Below, in pieces: positions 27,635-36,548 of a stretch of DNA of 55,916 nt (position 1 is the stretch's first letter; every line of letters begins with the position of its first letter). The stretch is from the NCBI GenBank assembly GCA_019240125.1, contig JAFAYW010000271.1, forward strand, positions 1 to 55,916, given 5' to 3'. Below the pieces are notes generated by a model. It was not told the DNA's origin. It saw only the letters and a program-made list of their open reading frames with translations, and ran no database searches. The translations under genes and the position numbers were made by a program. This DNA is from Alphaproteobacteria bacterium. Its GTDB lineage: Bacteria > Pseudomonadota > Alphaproteobacteria > ATCC43930 > CGMCC-115725.

Positions 27635-28498
27635 TCAGACGCGTTGCTCAGCGTCCGCCTGATGTGCCGGGTGACTGATGCCCCACATGGCAGCCTGCGT
27701 GCGATTTCGCACCCGCGTCTTCCTTAATAAGCTTTTGACATGAACCTTCACCGTGGCTTCTGCGATACCCAGATCGCGGGCAATATGTTTGTTGGATGCA
27801 CCGCGCATAAGGTGTTCAAGAATGAGCCGCTCGCGACCCGAAAGTCCCACACCCTCAATATCCGGATCGGCGAACTTCATATTGCCATTGACTGAACTGG
27901 GCCGCGGTTGTTTCAAGGGAGGGGCGCACTCACGCTGTTGGACCGGCGCGCTCAACGCATCTGTCAGTCGGCTCGATATGATAATCCCACCCAGCGATAC
28001 CAGTTCCAGGGACCTGAGTAACATATCGCGGCTGACATCAGCATTTGTCAGGTAACAACTAGCGCCAGCTTTGAGCGATGCCATTGCTTCATCGATCTGG
28101 AATTGCCGAGCGAGCACCAAAACCAGGTCTCGGGGATGGGCCGTTTTCCATTGCGCGAGCTGCGACAATTGTGTGTCGGAATTGTCGGTCAATCCGAACA
28201 CAAGGACACGCCTTTCGCCCGAGCTGGGTTCCGGCAGTTCGTTGATATCCGAGCACTCAGCGACGATCGTGAAGCTGCTATCAGAGATTATATGGAGCAA
28301 ACCCGCGCGAGATAAGGCGTTACTGTCGATGATGATGGTAGGGACGCTTGGGTGCCTGTCCCGGCTCTTCGCCGTTTGCGGCAGAGTTCCCGGTGACCAT
28401 GGCGACAGGCTGGGGTCGCCTCTCGCAATTAGTTGTTCAGGCATCTGTATCGGGTCCACCAGCCCGCACTTAGCCACCGACGCCAGGTCGCTCGTCAT
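27635..28498 (-). CDS. LuxR/NarL-family regulator with degenerate receiver domain
   Basis: A 287-residue DNA-binding regulator. Residues 1-50 are an unstructured-looking extension. Residues 53-180 have the receiver fold pattern and residues 217-275 the LuxR helix-turn-helix (GLSGRERLILEHLMRGASNKHIA). In the receiver, one acidic-pocket Asp (D58) remains, but the phospho-acceptor position after strand 3 reads V-L-V-F-G-L, with Gly102 where Asp belongs, and the conserved Lys is Asn152 (CYLTNADVS). It is probably not controlled by phosphorylation in the normal way. GAGGA lies 10 nt before the ATG. It is divergent from the FixJ-type gene across a 312-bp region. Confidence 0.88.
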   Translation of the reverse strand: MTSDLASVAKCGLVDPIQMPEQLIARGDPSLSPWSPGTLPQTAKSRDRHPSVPTIIIDSNALSRAGLLHIISDSSFTIVAECSDINELPEPSSGERRVLVFGLTDNSDTQLSQLAQWKTAHPRDLVLVLARQFQIDEAMASLKAGASCYLTNADVSRDMLLRSLELVSLGGIIISSRLTDALSAPVQQRECAPPLKQPRPSSVNGNMKFADPDIEGVGLSGRERLILEHLMRGASNKHIARDLGIAEATVKVHVKSLLRKTRVRNRTQAAMWGISHPAHQADAEQRV

Positions 28499-28810
28499 TC
28501 TACAGTCCTCGTTTCGAAGCCGAATGTTCTAACCAAAAGGTTGCGGAGCTCCATGTACACGGTCTGAAAGCCATCAGCCGACCTGTGGTCCGCACGATTA
28601 AGGTGAGCGCCAATTCTAACCGGCGGAATACGTGTCACCACGTAGACGAGCACTACGTAGTGAGGGCCGACTGATCTATGTCAAATGCTTGCGGCTCGAA
28701 CGAGCTCAATATTAGGTATATGATCGTATTCAGTCACACGAAATTGTTTCCCGAAGTTTAGCCTAAGTGGTTGTGGCAGCTGGTAAATGGCCGCTGGTAG
28801 GGGGAATCAT
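28499..28810. other. Divergent regulatory region between two response-regulator genes
   Basis: 312 bp that must hold promoters for both directions. It contains the ACGTA-type palindrome cluster (28630-28662) and a GCTCG-AA-CGAGC inverted repeat (28694-28705). An AT-rich stretch at 28705-28760 is the likeliest promoter for the rightward gene. No gene is seen. Confidence 0.5.
28630..28662. promoter_or_regulatory. FixJ-box-like palindrome cluster
   Basis: Positions 28651-28662 read CACTACGTAGTG, a perfect 12-bp palindrome. A second ACGTAG lies 15 bp to the left (28640-28645) and an ATACGT just before it. CTACGTAG differs by one base from the GTAMGTAG FixJ consensus. The cluster is about 150 bp from both flanking start codons. 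Confidence 0.4.
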
Positions 28811-29536
28811 ATGCTTCGACAGGCGGAGCGTCCCGGTTCGGACGTGAAGGCCGCGTCAGATCGGCTGGTGTACGTAGTTGATGACGATGCCGGTGTAAGG
28901 AACGCGCTGAAGTTCATGCTGCGCGCAGCTGGGTTCGACGTCGAGCTGTTCAAATGCGCGCGATCGTTTCTAAACAGTTATCACCCGACCCGTTCCGGCT
29001 GCCTTTTGGTTGACTTTAGAATGCCGGGCCTGACAGGGCTTGAGTTGATCGCCGAGGTGAACCAACGGGGATGGTCGCTGCCTATCGTGCTGATCTCGGC
29101 TCACGCCAATGTGCCGCTTGCGGTAGACGCTGTGAAGGCCGGGGCTTTTGATGTCATCGAAAAGCCGCTGCAGCCGAACGATGTTATCGATCGTCTGGAG
29201 CGCGCTCTGAGTGAGACGGATGCCGACCGGCGTCAGCGCCTTCTGCGTGCTCAACTGGAATCACGCCTGAACTGCCTCACGGCCCGCGAACGAGAGGTGT
29301 TTGCATGGATCGCCAGCGGGCAGCCCAGCAAAGTTATCGCCCGCCAACTGGGGATAAGCTTCCGTACCGTTGAGGTGCATCGCTCCAATATCGGGCGCAA
29401 GCTACTCGCGCGCAGCCCGGCGGACCTCGTTCGCCTGGCATCAGCCAGCTTCCCGGACGGCTCACTACCAGACGGGGCACTCCCAGCCGGCTCAGCACTG
29501 AGCGGCTCACCAGAAGATGCCACTCCACTCGATTGA
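28811..29536 (+). CDS. FixJ-family response regulator
   Basis: A 241-residue two-component regulator with an intact receiver: acidic pair D25/D26 in YVVDDDAGV, phospho-acceptor D68 in LLVDFRMPGLTG, Lys118 in IEKPL. A LuxR-type helix-turn-helix follows at about 155-210 (LTAREREVFAWIASGQPSKVIARQ). The last 30 residues are a Pro/Gly/Ser-rich tail with SLPDG/ALPAG repeats not usual in FixJ. The ATG at 28811 is chosen for its GGTAGGGGGA site; an upstream in-frame ATG lies 8 codons earlier. The FixL-like kinase 1.5 kb away is the likely partner. Confidence 0.92.
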   Translation: MLRQAERPGSDVKAASDRLVYVVDDDAGVRNALKFMLRAAGFDVELFKCARSFLNSYHPTRSGCLLVDFRMPGLTGLELIAEVNQRGWSLPIVLISAHANVPLAVDAVKAGAFDVIEKPLQPNDVIDRLERALSETDADRRQRLLRAQLESRLNCLTAREREVFAWIASGQPSKVIARQLGISFRTVEVHRSNIGRKLLARSPADLVRLASASFPDGSLPDGALPAGSALSGSPEDATPLD

Positions 29537-29645
29537 TCCCGCGTAGCAGCAAGGATAAAAGGCGGCATCTGCCGACGAGGCAACGTCCGAAAAGGCCAAC
29601 ATCAGGCAAGTTCGACGCGTCGAAGGTCCTCGAATTGACGCCTCT

Positions 29646-30650
29646 TCAGAAATTAAACATGGCCCGTTCGGAATACGAAAGATCACCGATCCGGGGTTTT
29701 GCCGAGCCCTTAAAATATTTCGGTGCCCCTCCGACATAGACGCCGGCAAGTCCCGCGATGGCAGCACTGGAATCCAGCTCGACGGTAAAAGTACCGCGGC
29801 GAAGCAGAAAACGCCCGAGTGGGCCGGCGAATCGCCTGAAATCCGCTATGTCTCGACAGTAAGCAAGATAGGCCGAGCGAATCCCAGGTAGCATCCGTGT
29901 CTGCAGAAAGACGAAGGGATAATTACGACCATCGAGCGTGCAGATGAGCGAGAGGCACCCGTAGCCGGCGTGCTCACGCAGCAATCGCATCTCCCACTCG
30001 GGGAAACCGTCGGCGAGTGCTCCGTCAGATTCAACAACCATGACGCTTGCGTCGTTATGCTCGTGTCGCAGTGTCGGTATGCAGATGAAGCGCCCGTCAC
30101 AGTAGCGTCGGTATCCCTGTGCCTCCAGCGCGCTATAGGTTTTCGGGTGGGGCGTAATGTTGAAATATGTCACTGATTTGAATCGCAGGGCCCGCGCCGC
30201 CATCAGCGCCGAGTACCCGCGAAACGCCGGTTCGGTGTACCAGCTTGAGACGCTGCAGCGTATCGGCTCAGTTCCGGGCTGACCTACGGCGGTAAAGACC
30301 AACAACAGACAGCCTACGAGCTTTCCGTCGCACTCAAGCAGATAACCAAACTGTGGATAGCCTGGCGGAGCCTGATGGCGCGCCAGCGTGGCAAGCGCGT
30401 TATCCCAGAACACTCGCTTGCGTCCGACGAAACCGCGCGCCAGCAACTGTGCGACACGCTCTTTGTCGGCAAGCCTGATTTCCCGGCAAACGACAGAGCG
30501 TTGCGTGCCTACTCCGAGACTGCTTTCCTGTTGGATCGTGGGCAGGGCGTTCCGGACCACTGATGCAGCCCGTTGCTGGCCGAATTCGATTGACCCTCGA
30601 CGTAAATATGCAACAGATCCAAAAAATCCGTCCCAAATTGGCGTTCCCAT
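29646..30650 (-). CDS. GNAT-like acyltransferase in exopolysaccharide locus
   Basis: This 334-residue soluble protein has a GNAT-type core at about 55-190 (acceptor segment YLLECDGKLVGCLLLVF, then WYTEPAFRGYSALM in place of the usual R-x-x-G-x-G/A), followed by a C-terminal half of unknown fold. The family assignment rests on pattern only. Similar proteins occur in polysaccharide loci and may acylate a sugar or lipid-linked intermediate. It converges on the FixJ-type gene and is separated from the flippase gene upstream by 550 bp. No signal peptide or membrane segment is visible. Confidence 0.6.
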   Translation of the reverse strand: MGTPIWDGFFGSVAYLRRGSIEFGQQRAASVVRNALPTIQQESSLGVGTQRSVVCREIRLADKERVAQLLARGFVGRKRVFWDNALATLARHQAPPGYPQFGYLLECDGKLVGCLLLVFTAVGQPGTEPIRCSVSSWYTEPAFRGYSALMAARALRFKSVTYFNITPHPKTYSALEAQGYRRYCDGRFICIPTLRHEHNDASVMVVESDGALADGFPEWEMRLLREHAGYGCLSLICTLDGRNYPFVFLQTRMLPGIRSAYLAYCRDIADFRRFAGPLGRFLLRRGTFTVELDSSAAIAGLAGVYVGGAPKYFKGSAKPRIGDLSYSERAMFNF

Positions 30651-31200
30651 CAGGCTCGGTACCTTAACCCTAAACAGAAAACAGGCTGCCGCACTAACGC
30701 AGTTCGATCAAACCGCTATGACGGCTTACAACGTCCTAGGGTATTATCGCCATAGTAATAGCGTCGTTCTTCCTACCCATTCAGTGTAACCCCTTGGATC
30801 ATGGAAGATTGCGCTTTTCCGTTGAACGTTAGTTTGGTCGTTAGCTTAAAATGGAAGCCATTCGCTCAATTTAGCGCCCTGAACTCTGGCCTTGAGGCCG
30901 AAGGGAATGTGCCCGCTTCACTTGTTCGAAGCGGCGCTTGCCCAAATATGCTCTTCGACCGGAAGGATGTAGCGGCGCTAAAGCTCTTGAGTGTCACGCG
31001 GGTGTTTGGTCGATCCCGCAAGTCATGGGTAACCACCCGCGGACAGTCGGTATGAGTTCTTGATCTAGAACGGCGTATTCAATTCGACCCAGACGGATGA
31101 GCGGGCATTCCTCCTGCGGACGATGATCCGACTGAGCGGCACGCTCAGCGATGCAGCCGGGAAGTCCGCTTTGGTCATCGTTGGAGGCGCTCCGTGGCAG
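30651..31200. other. Intergenic region, no gene recognised
   Basis: About 550 bp between two same-strand genes, with lower GC than neighbouring genes. An 84-codon plus-strand frame (30801-31055) lacks recognisable features and a ribosome site, so it is not called. It probably contains the promoter of the GNAT-like gene. Confidence 0.4.
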
Positions 31201-32532
31201 TCAGGGTTCAAGCGCTTGTGCTCCGCTCAATCTCCAGCCGCCTACGGTAAAGAGGAGTACCAAGATCATGAGCGATTCACTCAGCACACCTGCGGCCCAG
31301 CCCACGGACAGCCCTGCCAATCCGCCTAGCCGCGCGCCGCTGATGCAACAACCAAGCTCGAATATGGCCCCGCCAAAAAACCAAAATGATGCAGAATACA
31401 TGCTATTGCGCAAGCGTGCTTCCGTGCAAAGATGAAATTTTAGCGTGGCGCCGACCAATCCAAAGCCTAACCATCTAAGACTATGACCGCCGATATCGGC
31501 ATAGGTTGTATTTATCGTTCTCAATATATCGTGAGAGAAAAGATTTATAATGATTCCCATGGCCAGTGAGAAGCCGGTGGACAATATAATCGATATCAGC
31601 ATCCTTTCTTGATGGCGCGCCGGCTCGGACGTAATCGATGGAAAAAGCACCGTCGCCAACGATGCGGGGATCACTGACGCCATGGATACGATCATCCACA
31701 TCACCGTAAAGGCAGCGTTGGTTGCGGGGGTCAATAGCGTTGCCACCATATAGGGCATAATCATGCCGGGCGCCTGAATCGCTAGATCGAGCAGGTAATG
31801 ATGGGCCGCCTTGCGTCGCAGGCGGCGCAATGCGGAGAAGTCCGGGAGATGCAGCAGGGATCGTTTCTTGTATCGCCGCAAAAGAAGTTCACAAGCGCCA
31901 AGCGAGACGATTCCAGCACTCACCCATGTAAACAGGATGGCGGCTTCGCTCGACGACCACACCGCGATCGCAGGAAGAAGAGCGAGCTTACCTGTCGAAA
32001 AGAAAACCTGCCGGAGCATCCGCACGGTGCTCATCAGCATGCCAACGAACGCCTGGTCAACAACAAAACAGAGCCCGGTTAGGCCGCATCCCGCAACCAG
32101 AAGCAAACCCGAGATGCCGCTGGATGTCATGCCGTGTCCCGGTTTGGAATCCAGTCTTAGAAGTTCCAGGACGATGCAACCTACGCTTAAGGAGAGACAA
32201 AGCGCCACAAGGGCCGCTGCGGAGATCAGGCCTTCTCGACGCGCCTGACTTGCCTCGCCCGTCATCAGCGTGCCGAGGCCGGCGTCTCCAATAAGCCCAA
32301 TCAATCCCATTAAAGACAAAAGCGCGGATGCTCTGCCCATCGCCTCCGGCGCGAACCATCGCGCAGCAACCCACCAATATGCAAACCCGAGCACCGCGGA
32401 GCTCACGGTACCCACAGATATAGCGGCCGAATTTCTGAGAACGACCGCATGCCGGCTCGGAAAGCTGCGCAAATACGCAATCGCGTCACGCAGGAGGCCC
32501 TGATGACACCTCACGGATTCACTCAGCTGCAC
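31201..32532 (-). CDS. Polysaccharide flippase (Wzx/MATE-like)
   Basis: A 443-residue polytopic inner-membrane protein with about 12-14 hydrophobic helices and few loops, of the polysaccharide-transporter (PST/MOP) type. It would flip lipid-linked repeat units to the periplasm. The first helix begins near residue 32 (VVLRNSAAISVGTVSSAVLG), typical for Wzx. A GTG start is used, overlapping the end of the upstream glycosyltransferase gene by 14 bp, which implies coupling. It has no strong ribosome site of its own. Family-level evidence only; the glycan carried is unknown. Confidence 0.82.
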   Translation of the reverse strand: MQLSESVRCHQGLLRDAIAYLRSFPSRHAVVLRNSAAISVGTVSSAVLGFAYWWVAARWFAPEAMGRASALLSLMGLIGLIGDAGLGTLMTGEASQARREGLISAAALVALCLSLSVGCIVLELLRLDSKPGHGMTSSGISGLLLVAGCGLTGLCFVVDQAFVGMLMSTVRMLRQVFFSTGKLALLPAIAVWSSSEAAILFTWVSAGIVSLGACELLLRRYKKRSLLHLPDFSALRRLRRKAAHHYLLDLAIQAPGMIMPYMVATLLTPATNAAFTVMWMIVSMASVIPASLATVLFPSITSEPARHQERMLISIILSTGFSLAMGIIINLFSHDILRTINTTYADIGGHSLRWLGFGLVGATLKFHLCTEARLRNSMYSASFWFFGGAIFELGCCISGARLGGLAGLSVGWAAGVLSESLMILVLLFTVGGWRLSGAQALEP

Positions 32533-33796
32533 GGGAAGCGGAGTATGGATTGGAGTGGCGAGGACCAGTCGCTCGCTTCTCGCGGCAAACCTCGTCGTAT
32601 GTCTGTTCGATCTGCGTTACGACCGCGCGGGCCTTCAATCGGTTGACCCGTGACAGGGCATTGGTGCCCATCGCCTCAAGCAACTGCCTGTCCGCCAATA
32701 AATGCTGAATGGCATCACGCAGCGCCCCGACATCGCCCGGCGCCACAAGCATGCCGGTTTCACCTTCATCCACGAGGTCCGGCATTCCTCCGATATCGCT
32801 CGCGATTACGGGTTTGCCAGATGCCATGGCCTCCATGATCACGGTGGCGCAAGCCTCTGGTCCCACCGAGGGAAGGATACCGAACAGGCACCGTCGCCAT
32901 GCGTGCATTACCGCTTCATGCGGCCACATGCTGAACACGTGTACGTTGGGTGGCCGTTCTGCTGGCGTATCCGGACAAACGCGACCGATCAGCACGAGGG
33001 GCGGTGCGGCGGCAAGTTGACCATACGCCGTCAGCAACACGTCGACCCCTTTCAGGTGCATCAGGTCGCCGACGAACAGTAGAAAGGGCTCGCGCGGCAG
33101 CTGTTCCAGTTCCGGATGGGTGTCTGTCGTCAAGCTGGCGACGTCGTCCGGCACAAAGTTCGGAATAACCCGATACGGAACCCCGGCGGCTTCCAGACCA
33201 TTGTAGCGCGCCACGGCGTGGCTCACGGCGATGAAGCGATCAACGCCGCGACGTGACATCACCCGGGATGCGAAATTCCCGATGCTAGTGACGGCTCCCT
33301 TGATCGCGCCGTAATGCGCTGCCGCACAGGGCATACACCGGCTCAAGCTGGCTCCATCGCAAATCCGGCCTTCATGCATAAAATTCTTTTTCGCACAAAC
33401 CAGACTGTAGTCATGCAGCGTTACTACCAGCGGCACCTCGGACCAGAGTTTCAGCGGCAGGAACGAGGCGAGAAGCCAGTTATGGGCGTGTACGACGTCT
33501 GGCTTTTCCTCTCTCATGACCGTATGAAGACCCGCCACCAGTTCCGGATCCGGAAATGGTGGCGCATGGCGTCGCTCGGACTCGCGAAACAGCCCTCCCA
33601 TCCGCTGCAGTGTGCCGCGCAGACGGTGCACGCGAACCTTGCCATCCCACTCCCGCGGCTTCGCCCCAGGGTACCATAGCGTTGCGACACTAACCTGATG
33701 GCCCCGCCCGGCCAGCGCGTTGGCCAGGTTGCGTACGTGGCGTTCTTCTCCGCCCACAATCGGGGGGAAAAATTGGGAAAGCAGTAAAATACGCAC
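32519..33796 (-). CDS. GT4-family glycosyltransferase
   Basis: A 425-residue GT-B-fold retaining glycosyltransferase. The N-terminal acceptor domain starts FFPPIVGGEERHVRNLA, the usual GT4 glycine loop. The C-terminal donor domain has FVGDLMHLKGVDVLL (near 230) and the E-x7-E region GPEACATVIMEAMASGKPVIA (near 325) for nucleotide-sugar binding. The GTG start has GGAG 8 nt upstream. It lies in a run of minus-strand glycan genes. Donor and acceptor are not predictable from sequence. Confidence 0.9.
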   Translation of the reverse strand: MRILLLSQFFPPIVGGEERHVRNLANALAGRGHQVSVATLWYPGAKPREWDGKVRVHRLRGTLQRMGGLFRESERRHAPPFPDPELVAGLHTVMREEKPDVVHAHNWLLASFLPLKLWSEVPLVVTLHDYSLVCAKKNFMHEGRICDGASLSRCMPCAAAHYGAIKGAVTSIGNFASRVMSRRGVDRFIAVSHAVARYNGLEAAGVPYRVIPNFVPDDVASLTTDTHPELEQLPREPFLLFVGDLMHLKGVDVLLTAYGQLAAAPPLVLIGRVCPDTPAERPPNVHVFSMWPHEAVMHAWRRCLFGILPSVGPEACATVIMEAMASGKPVIASDIGGMPDLVDEGETGMLVAPGDVGALRDAIQHLLADRQLLEAMGTNALSRVNRLKARAVVTQIEQTYDEVCREKRATGPRHSNPYSASRAAE

Positions 33797-33817
33797 GCCA
33801 TATACTCCGTTCAGCCC

Positions 33818-34576
33818 TTAATTCTCGGGCATTACCAATGAAACCTTGCGGTATATGCTTTCGTTTGGCGCATCGTAGAGGAAGGCTTCGGCTTTCAGTG
33901 CATGGTTCGCATCGCTTGGCAGATCGATCGGGTGTGTCCACGTCTCAGCCGGATGAAGTTCGATGTGCTGCAACAGAGCGACCGTGGCGCCGTCAAGGCG
34001 TACCTCCACATCGAATTGTTTTGCCTGATCCTCGGCGCTGCTGATACCCACCACCAGTGTTCCCGGTGCTGAGGGCATTGGTAACATCCAGAACTCCGTG
34101 TATTTAAACTGTCGATGATGCGCCTCGTCGCGGACATCCAGTGCATACGCCGCCCCGGTTATCGCAATCGCAGTCGCAAACACGACTACGTGCCATGTCC
34201 GGCAATAGGGAGTTGGGCGCCACCGACGGGCTGCTACGTCATCATGTCCCCGCAGCCAGCTCACCGCCACTGACGCAGCAGTGACGCTCGCAAGCCAGCC
34301 GGCCCAGCCGGAGGGAGAGAGACAGCCCAACCAGTTCAACAGGAAGCCACCTGCAATGCAAACGGCGATGCTCGCGCCGGCAGAGTAGACGGCGTGCTCG
34401 GCAAGTGTCGTTCCGACCACCCGCAGTGCGCGCAGGAGAGCGTAACCCGTGAGAAAAAAAAGCAGCGGTGTATTCACAACGACAAGTACCGACATCGGAA
34501 CGCGCCCGGTGAGGGCGACCGAGGTGATCGCCGCGCCAGATGCCAGCAGCAAGCCGGGGTCTCTGCTAAAGGGCAT
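33818..34576 (-). CDS. Membrane protein, DUF1616-like
   Basis: A 252-residue protein of unknown function with four hydrophobic segments in the first 100 residues, one more near 130-147, and a C-terminal soluble domain of about 100 residues rich in beta strands (LVVGISSAEDQAKQFDVEVRL). The layout resembles DUF1616 proteins, which appear beside glycosyltransferases in some polysaccharide loci. It overlaps the end of the upstream GT-C-like gene by 11 bp and is co-transcribed with the GT4 gene downstream. Confidence 0.6.
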   Translation of the reverse strand: MPFSRDPGLLLASGAAITSVALTGRVPMSVLVVVNTPLLFFLTGYALLRALRVVGTTLAEHAVYSAGASIAVCIAGGFLLNWLGCLSPSGWAGWLASVTAASVAVSWLRGHDDVAARRWRPTPYCRTWHVVVFATAIAITGAAYALDVRDEAHHRQFKYTEFWMLPMPSAPGTLVVGISSAEDQAKQFDVEVRLDGATVALLQHIELHPAETWTHPIDLPSDANHALKAEAFLYDAPNESIYRKVSLVMPEN

Positions 34577-36536
34577 AAAGACGCCTCACATCGAAGACGA
34601 CCAACCAGCCGTTATCGAAAATTCTGGACACGCCCTTCGCATCATCGAATTTCAGTAAGCGACTCGGCGGCGGCGGTCGGCCATGACCGGTCTCGTTCTT
34701 GTCGAAGTATTCCCCGAGAAGAGCCGGTGCGGTCGACATCCGTAAATCAACCAACAGGTAGCCAACGCGGCCAAGTCGCAACGGATAGAGCGTCTCGGGT
34801 GACAGATCCTTGCCGAGAAAGGCACGGGAGATATCCAGCCGCGTCCCGAGGCTGCTCACGACATCTTGGCCACCATAGGTGCCTAACAGAGTCATGTTTG
34901 TGCGATCAGCGGCGAAGCGGTTGCCTTCGCCCAGCCAAGTCCGCGTCCAGAGTGCCGCCTGTATACCCATCGGCTCGATTGACTCCGGGTCTGCACCGAC
35001 ACGGTATCCACCGTGGACCGCCCGGCCTCCCCAACCGACCGTGATGCCTCCCAGCAGAATGATAAATATCGCGCAACTGACCGCCGGGACGTTTGACCGG
35101 GTGATGCGCGCTTGCCAGAAGTGCACAATGGACATCGCCGCGACAAAGCCGACAGCGACAAAGATGAAAGCCGTCATCCGGTTGCCGATTTCCCAACCGG
35201 CGGCGGTAAGCCGAAAAGCGACCGATATTGGAAAGCCAAATGCGACCAGCGTGATGAAGACGACGCGACTGTCAGTCCACCGTCGTCTCAGTACCAATAG
35301 AAGAGGCCGCCAACCACGGGCGCCGATGCCGCCTGCCCCGAGGGCCAGTGAGCGGAAAAAGCCTGTACTCAGTCCCAGAGCGATCAGGAGGATCGACCCG
35401 ACGCTGGCAAGCCGATAACCGATCGGCTGCACCGATCCATCGGCGCCGACAAACATCTCGCGCGGCGCTGAGGCACCGTGTGCCTTGGCGCTCAACTCGG
35501 CGATCCCACTCTGCAGAACCGGCCCCAGGTAGCCGGCCACCGTGTTGCCCGGCATCTGCATCCAGAGCAGGGGGAGGATCACGGCTAGGGCGGTAGCGAT
35601 CGGGGTTACACCCAACCGCTGCCGCAGCGATGTTCCATCGCTGCGACGTGTCACCTCGATAATCAGGAGGCCGGCAAAGTAGGCGGCGCAGAAGATGGCT
35701 GACACATGGTGAGTGACCGCCAGGCTGGCCAACAAAAGGCCAATAAGCAGCACTTTGCCGATATTTGCCGATGGCGCAGATCCTGATGCTCCGGCCTCCA
35801 CCTGAATCGCAAGCAACGCTAAAACAATGCCAAGGCTTTCGTAGGCGAACATTATATCGAAGATGATAAAATTCGCACATCCCATGTATATGACAGAGGA
35901 AAGTGCCGAGATACGCGAAGAGTGCACAAGCCGCTCAAAGAACAGAAACAAGGTGGCTACAAAAATTGCGTGCAGGATAAAGAGGACGACATTGGCCGAG
36001 GCAAACACGCCAAATCCGGTCAGGTTGGCGAGCGCAGTCGTCAGTATCTCTATCGCCGGGTAAAACGTGCTGATAGGCAGAAGCGGATTGCGGATAAACA
36101 GCCGCCGGTAGCGCAAAATGTCATCCGCGCTGATCCAGTGCAGCAACTCATCAAAATCGGTGAACGAGGTTGGAGAGTACAGAACCTTCAGAAAAAAAAA
36201 GCCTTCAGCGAGCAGGATCAAAAGAATAAGCCGCTCGGCGCGAGCCACCTGGGGCGCGGCGATGCGGTACACCAGCGGACCGAGCAGTAAGGCGATGCCC
36301 GACCAGAATAACAGCGAGGCTGTTGCTTCGGCGCGCCGTCCGGCGCCATGCCCTGCCGCGATCATCAGTAAGGCGATCGCGGTGCTGAGACACAGCGCTG
36401 CAATCCATGACAGGTCGGGCCGCTCGGGTTCCGCCACCTCCGTGCCCCTGAGGCCACACCCGATGGCGGCATCGAGCAGGTGAACGGCACCGCGGAACGG
36501 ATTGCACGGAGCGACGGCTAGTCGGAACGATACCAT
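34566..36536 (-). CDS. Large polytopic membrane protein, candidate GT-C transferase or polymerase
   Basis: A 656-residue protein with about 12-13 hydrophobic helices between residues 40 and 480 and a soluble C-terminal domain of about 150 residues. A conserved-looking acidic motif, FTDFDELLHW, sits in an early periplasmic loop (near residue 128), where GT-C glycosyltransferases keep their catalytic Asp/Glu. It may add a sugar from a polyprenyl-phosphate donor or act as the missing Wzy-type polymerase. Exact family not recognised. It starts 12 bp after the stop of the upstream GT4 gene. Confidence 0.6.
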   Translation of the reverse strand: MVSFRLAVAPCNPFRGAVHLLDAAIGCGLRGTEVAEPERPDLSWIAALCLSTAIALLMIAAGHGAGRRAEATASLLFWSGIALLLGPLVYRIAAPQVARAERLILLILLAEGFFFLKVLYSPTSFTDFDELLHWISADDILRYRRLFIRNPLLPISTFYPAIEILTTALANLTGFGVFASANVVLFILHAIFVATLFLFFERLVHSSRISALSSVIYMGCANFIIFDIMFAYESLGIVLALLAIQVEAGASGSAPSANIGKVLLIGLLLASLAVTHHVSAIFCAAYFAGLLIIEVTRRSDGTSLRQRLGVTPIATALAVILPLLWMQMPGNTVAGYLGPVLQSGIAELSAKAHGASAPREMFVGADGSVQPIGYRLASVGSILLIALGLSTGFFRSLALGAGGIGARGWRPLLLVLRRRWTDSRVVFITLVAFGFPISVAFRLTAAGWEIGNRMTAFIFVAVGFVAAMSIVHFWQARITRSNVPAVSCAIFIILLGGITVGWGGRAVHGGYRVGADPESIEPMGIQAALWTRTWLGEGNRFAADRTNMTLLGTYGGQDVVSSLGTRLDISRAFLGKDLSPETLYPLRLGRVGYLLVDLRMSTAPALLGEYFDKNETGHGRPPPPSRLLKFDDAKGVSRIFDNGWLVVFDVRRLYAL

Positions 36537-36548
36537 CCGCCAGCGAGC

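Noticed and set aside
29611..29624. Palindrome TTCGACGCGTCGAA between convergent genes as terminator
   Set aside because: No loop and no T-run; too short to call without further support.
30801..31055. 84-codon plus-strand frame in a gene-free region
   Set aside because: No ribosome site, no family pattern and no partner gene.
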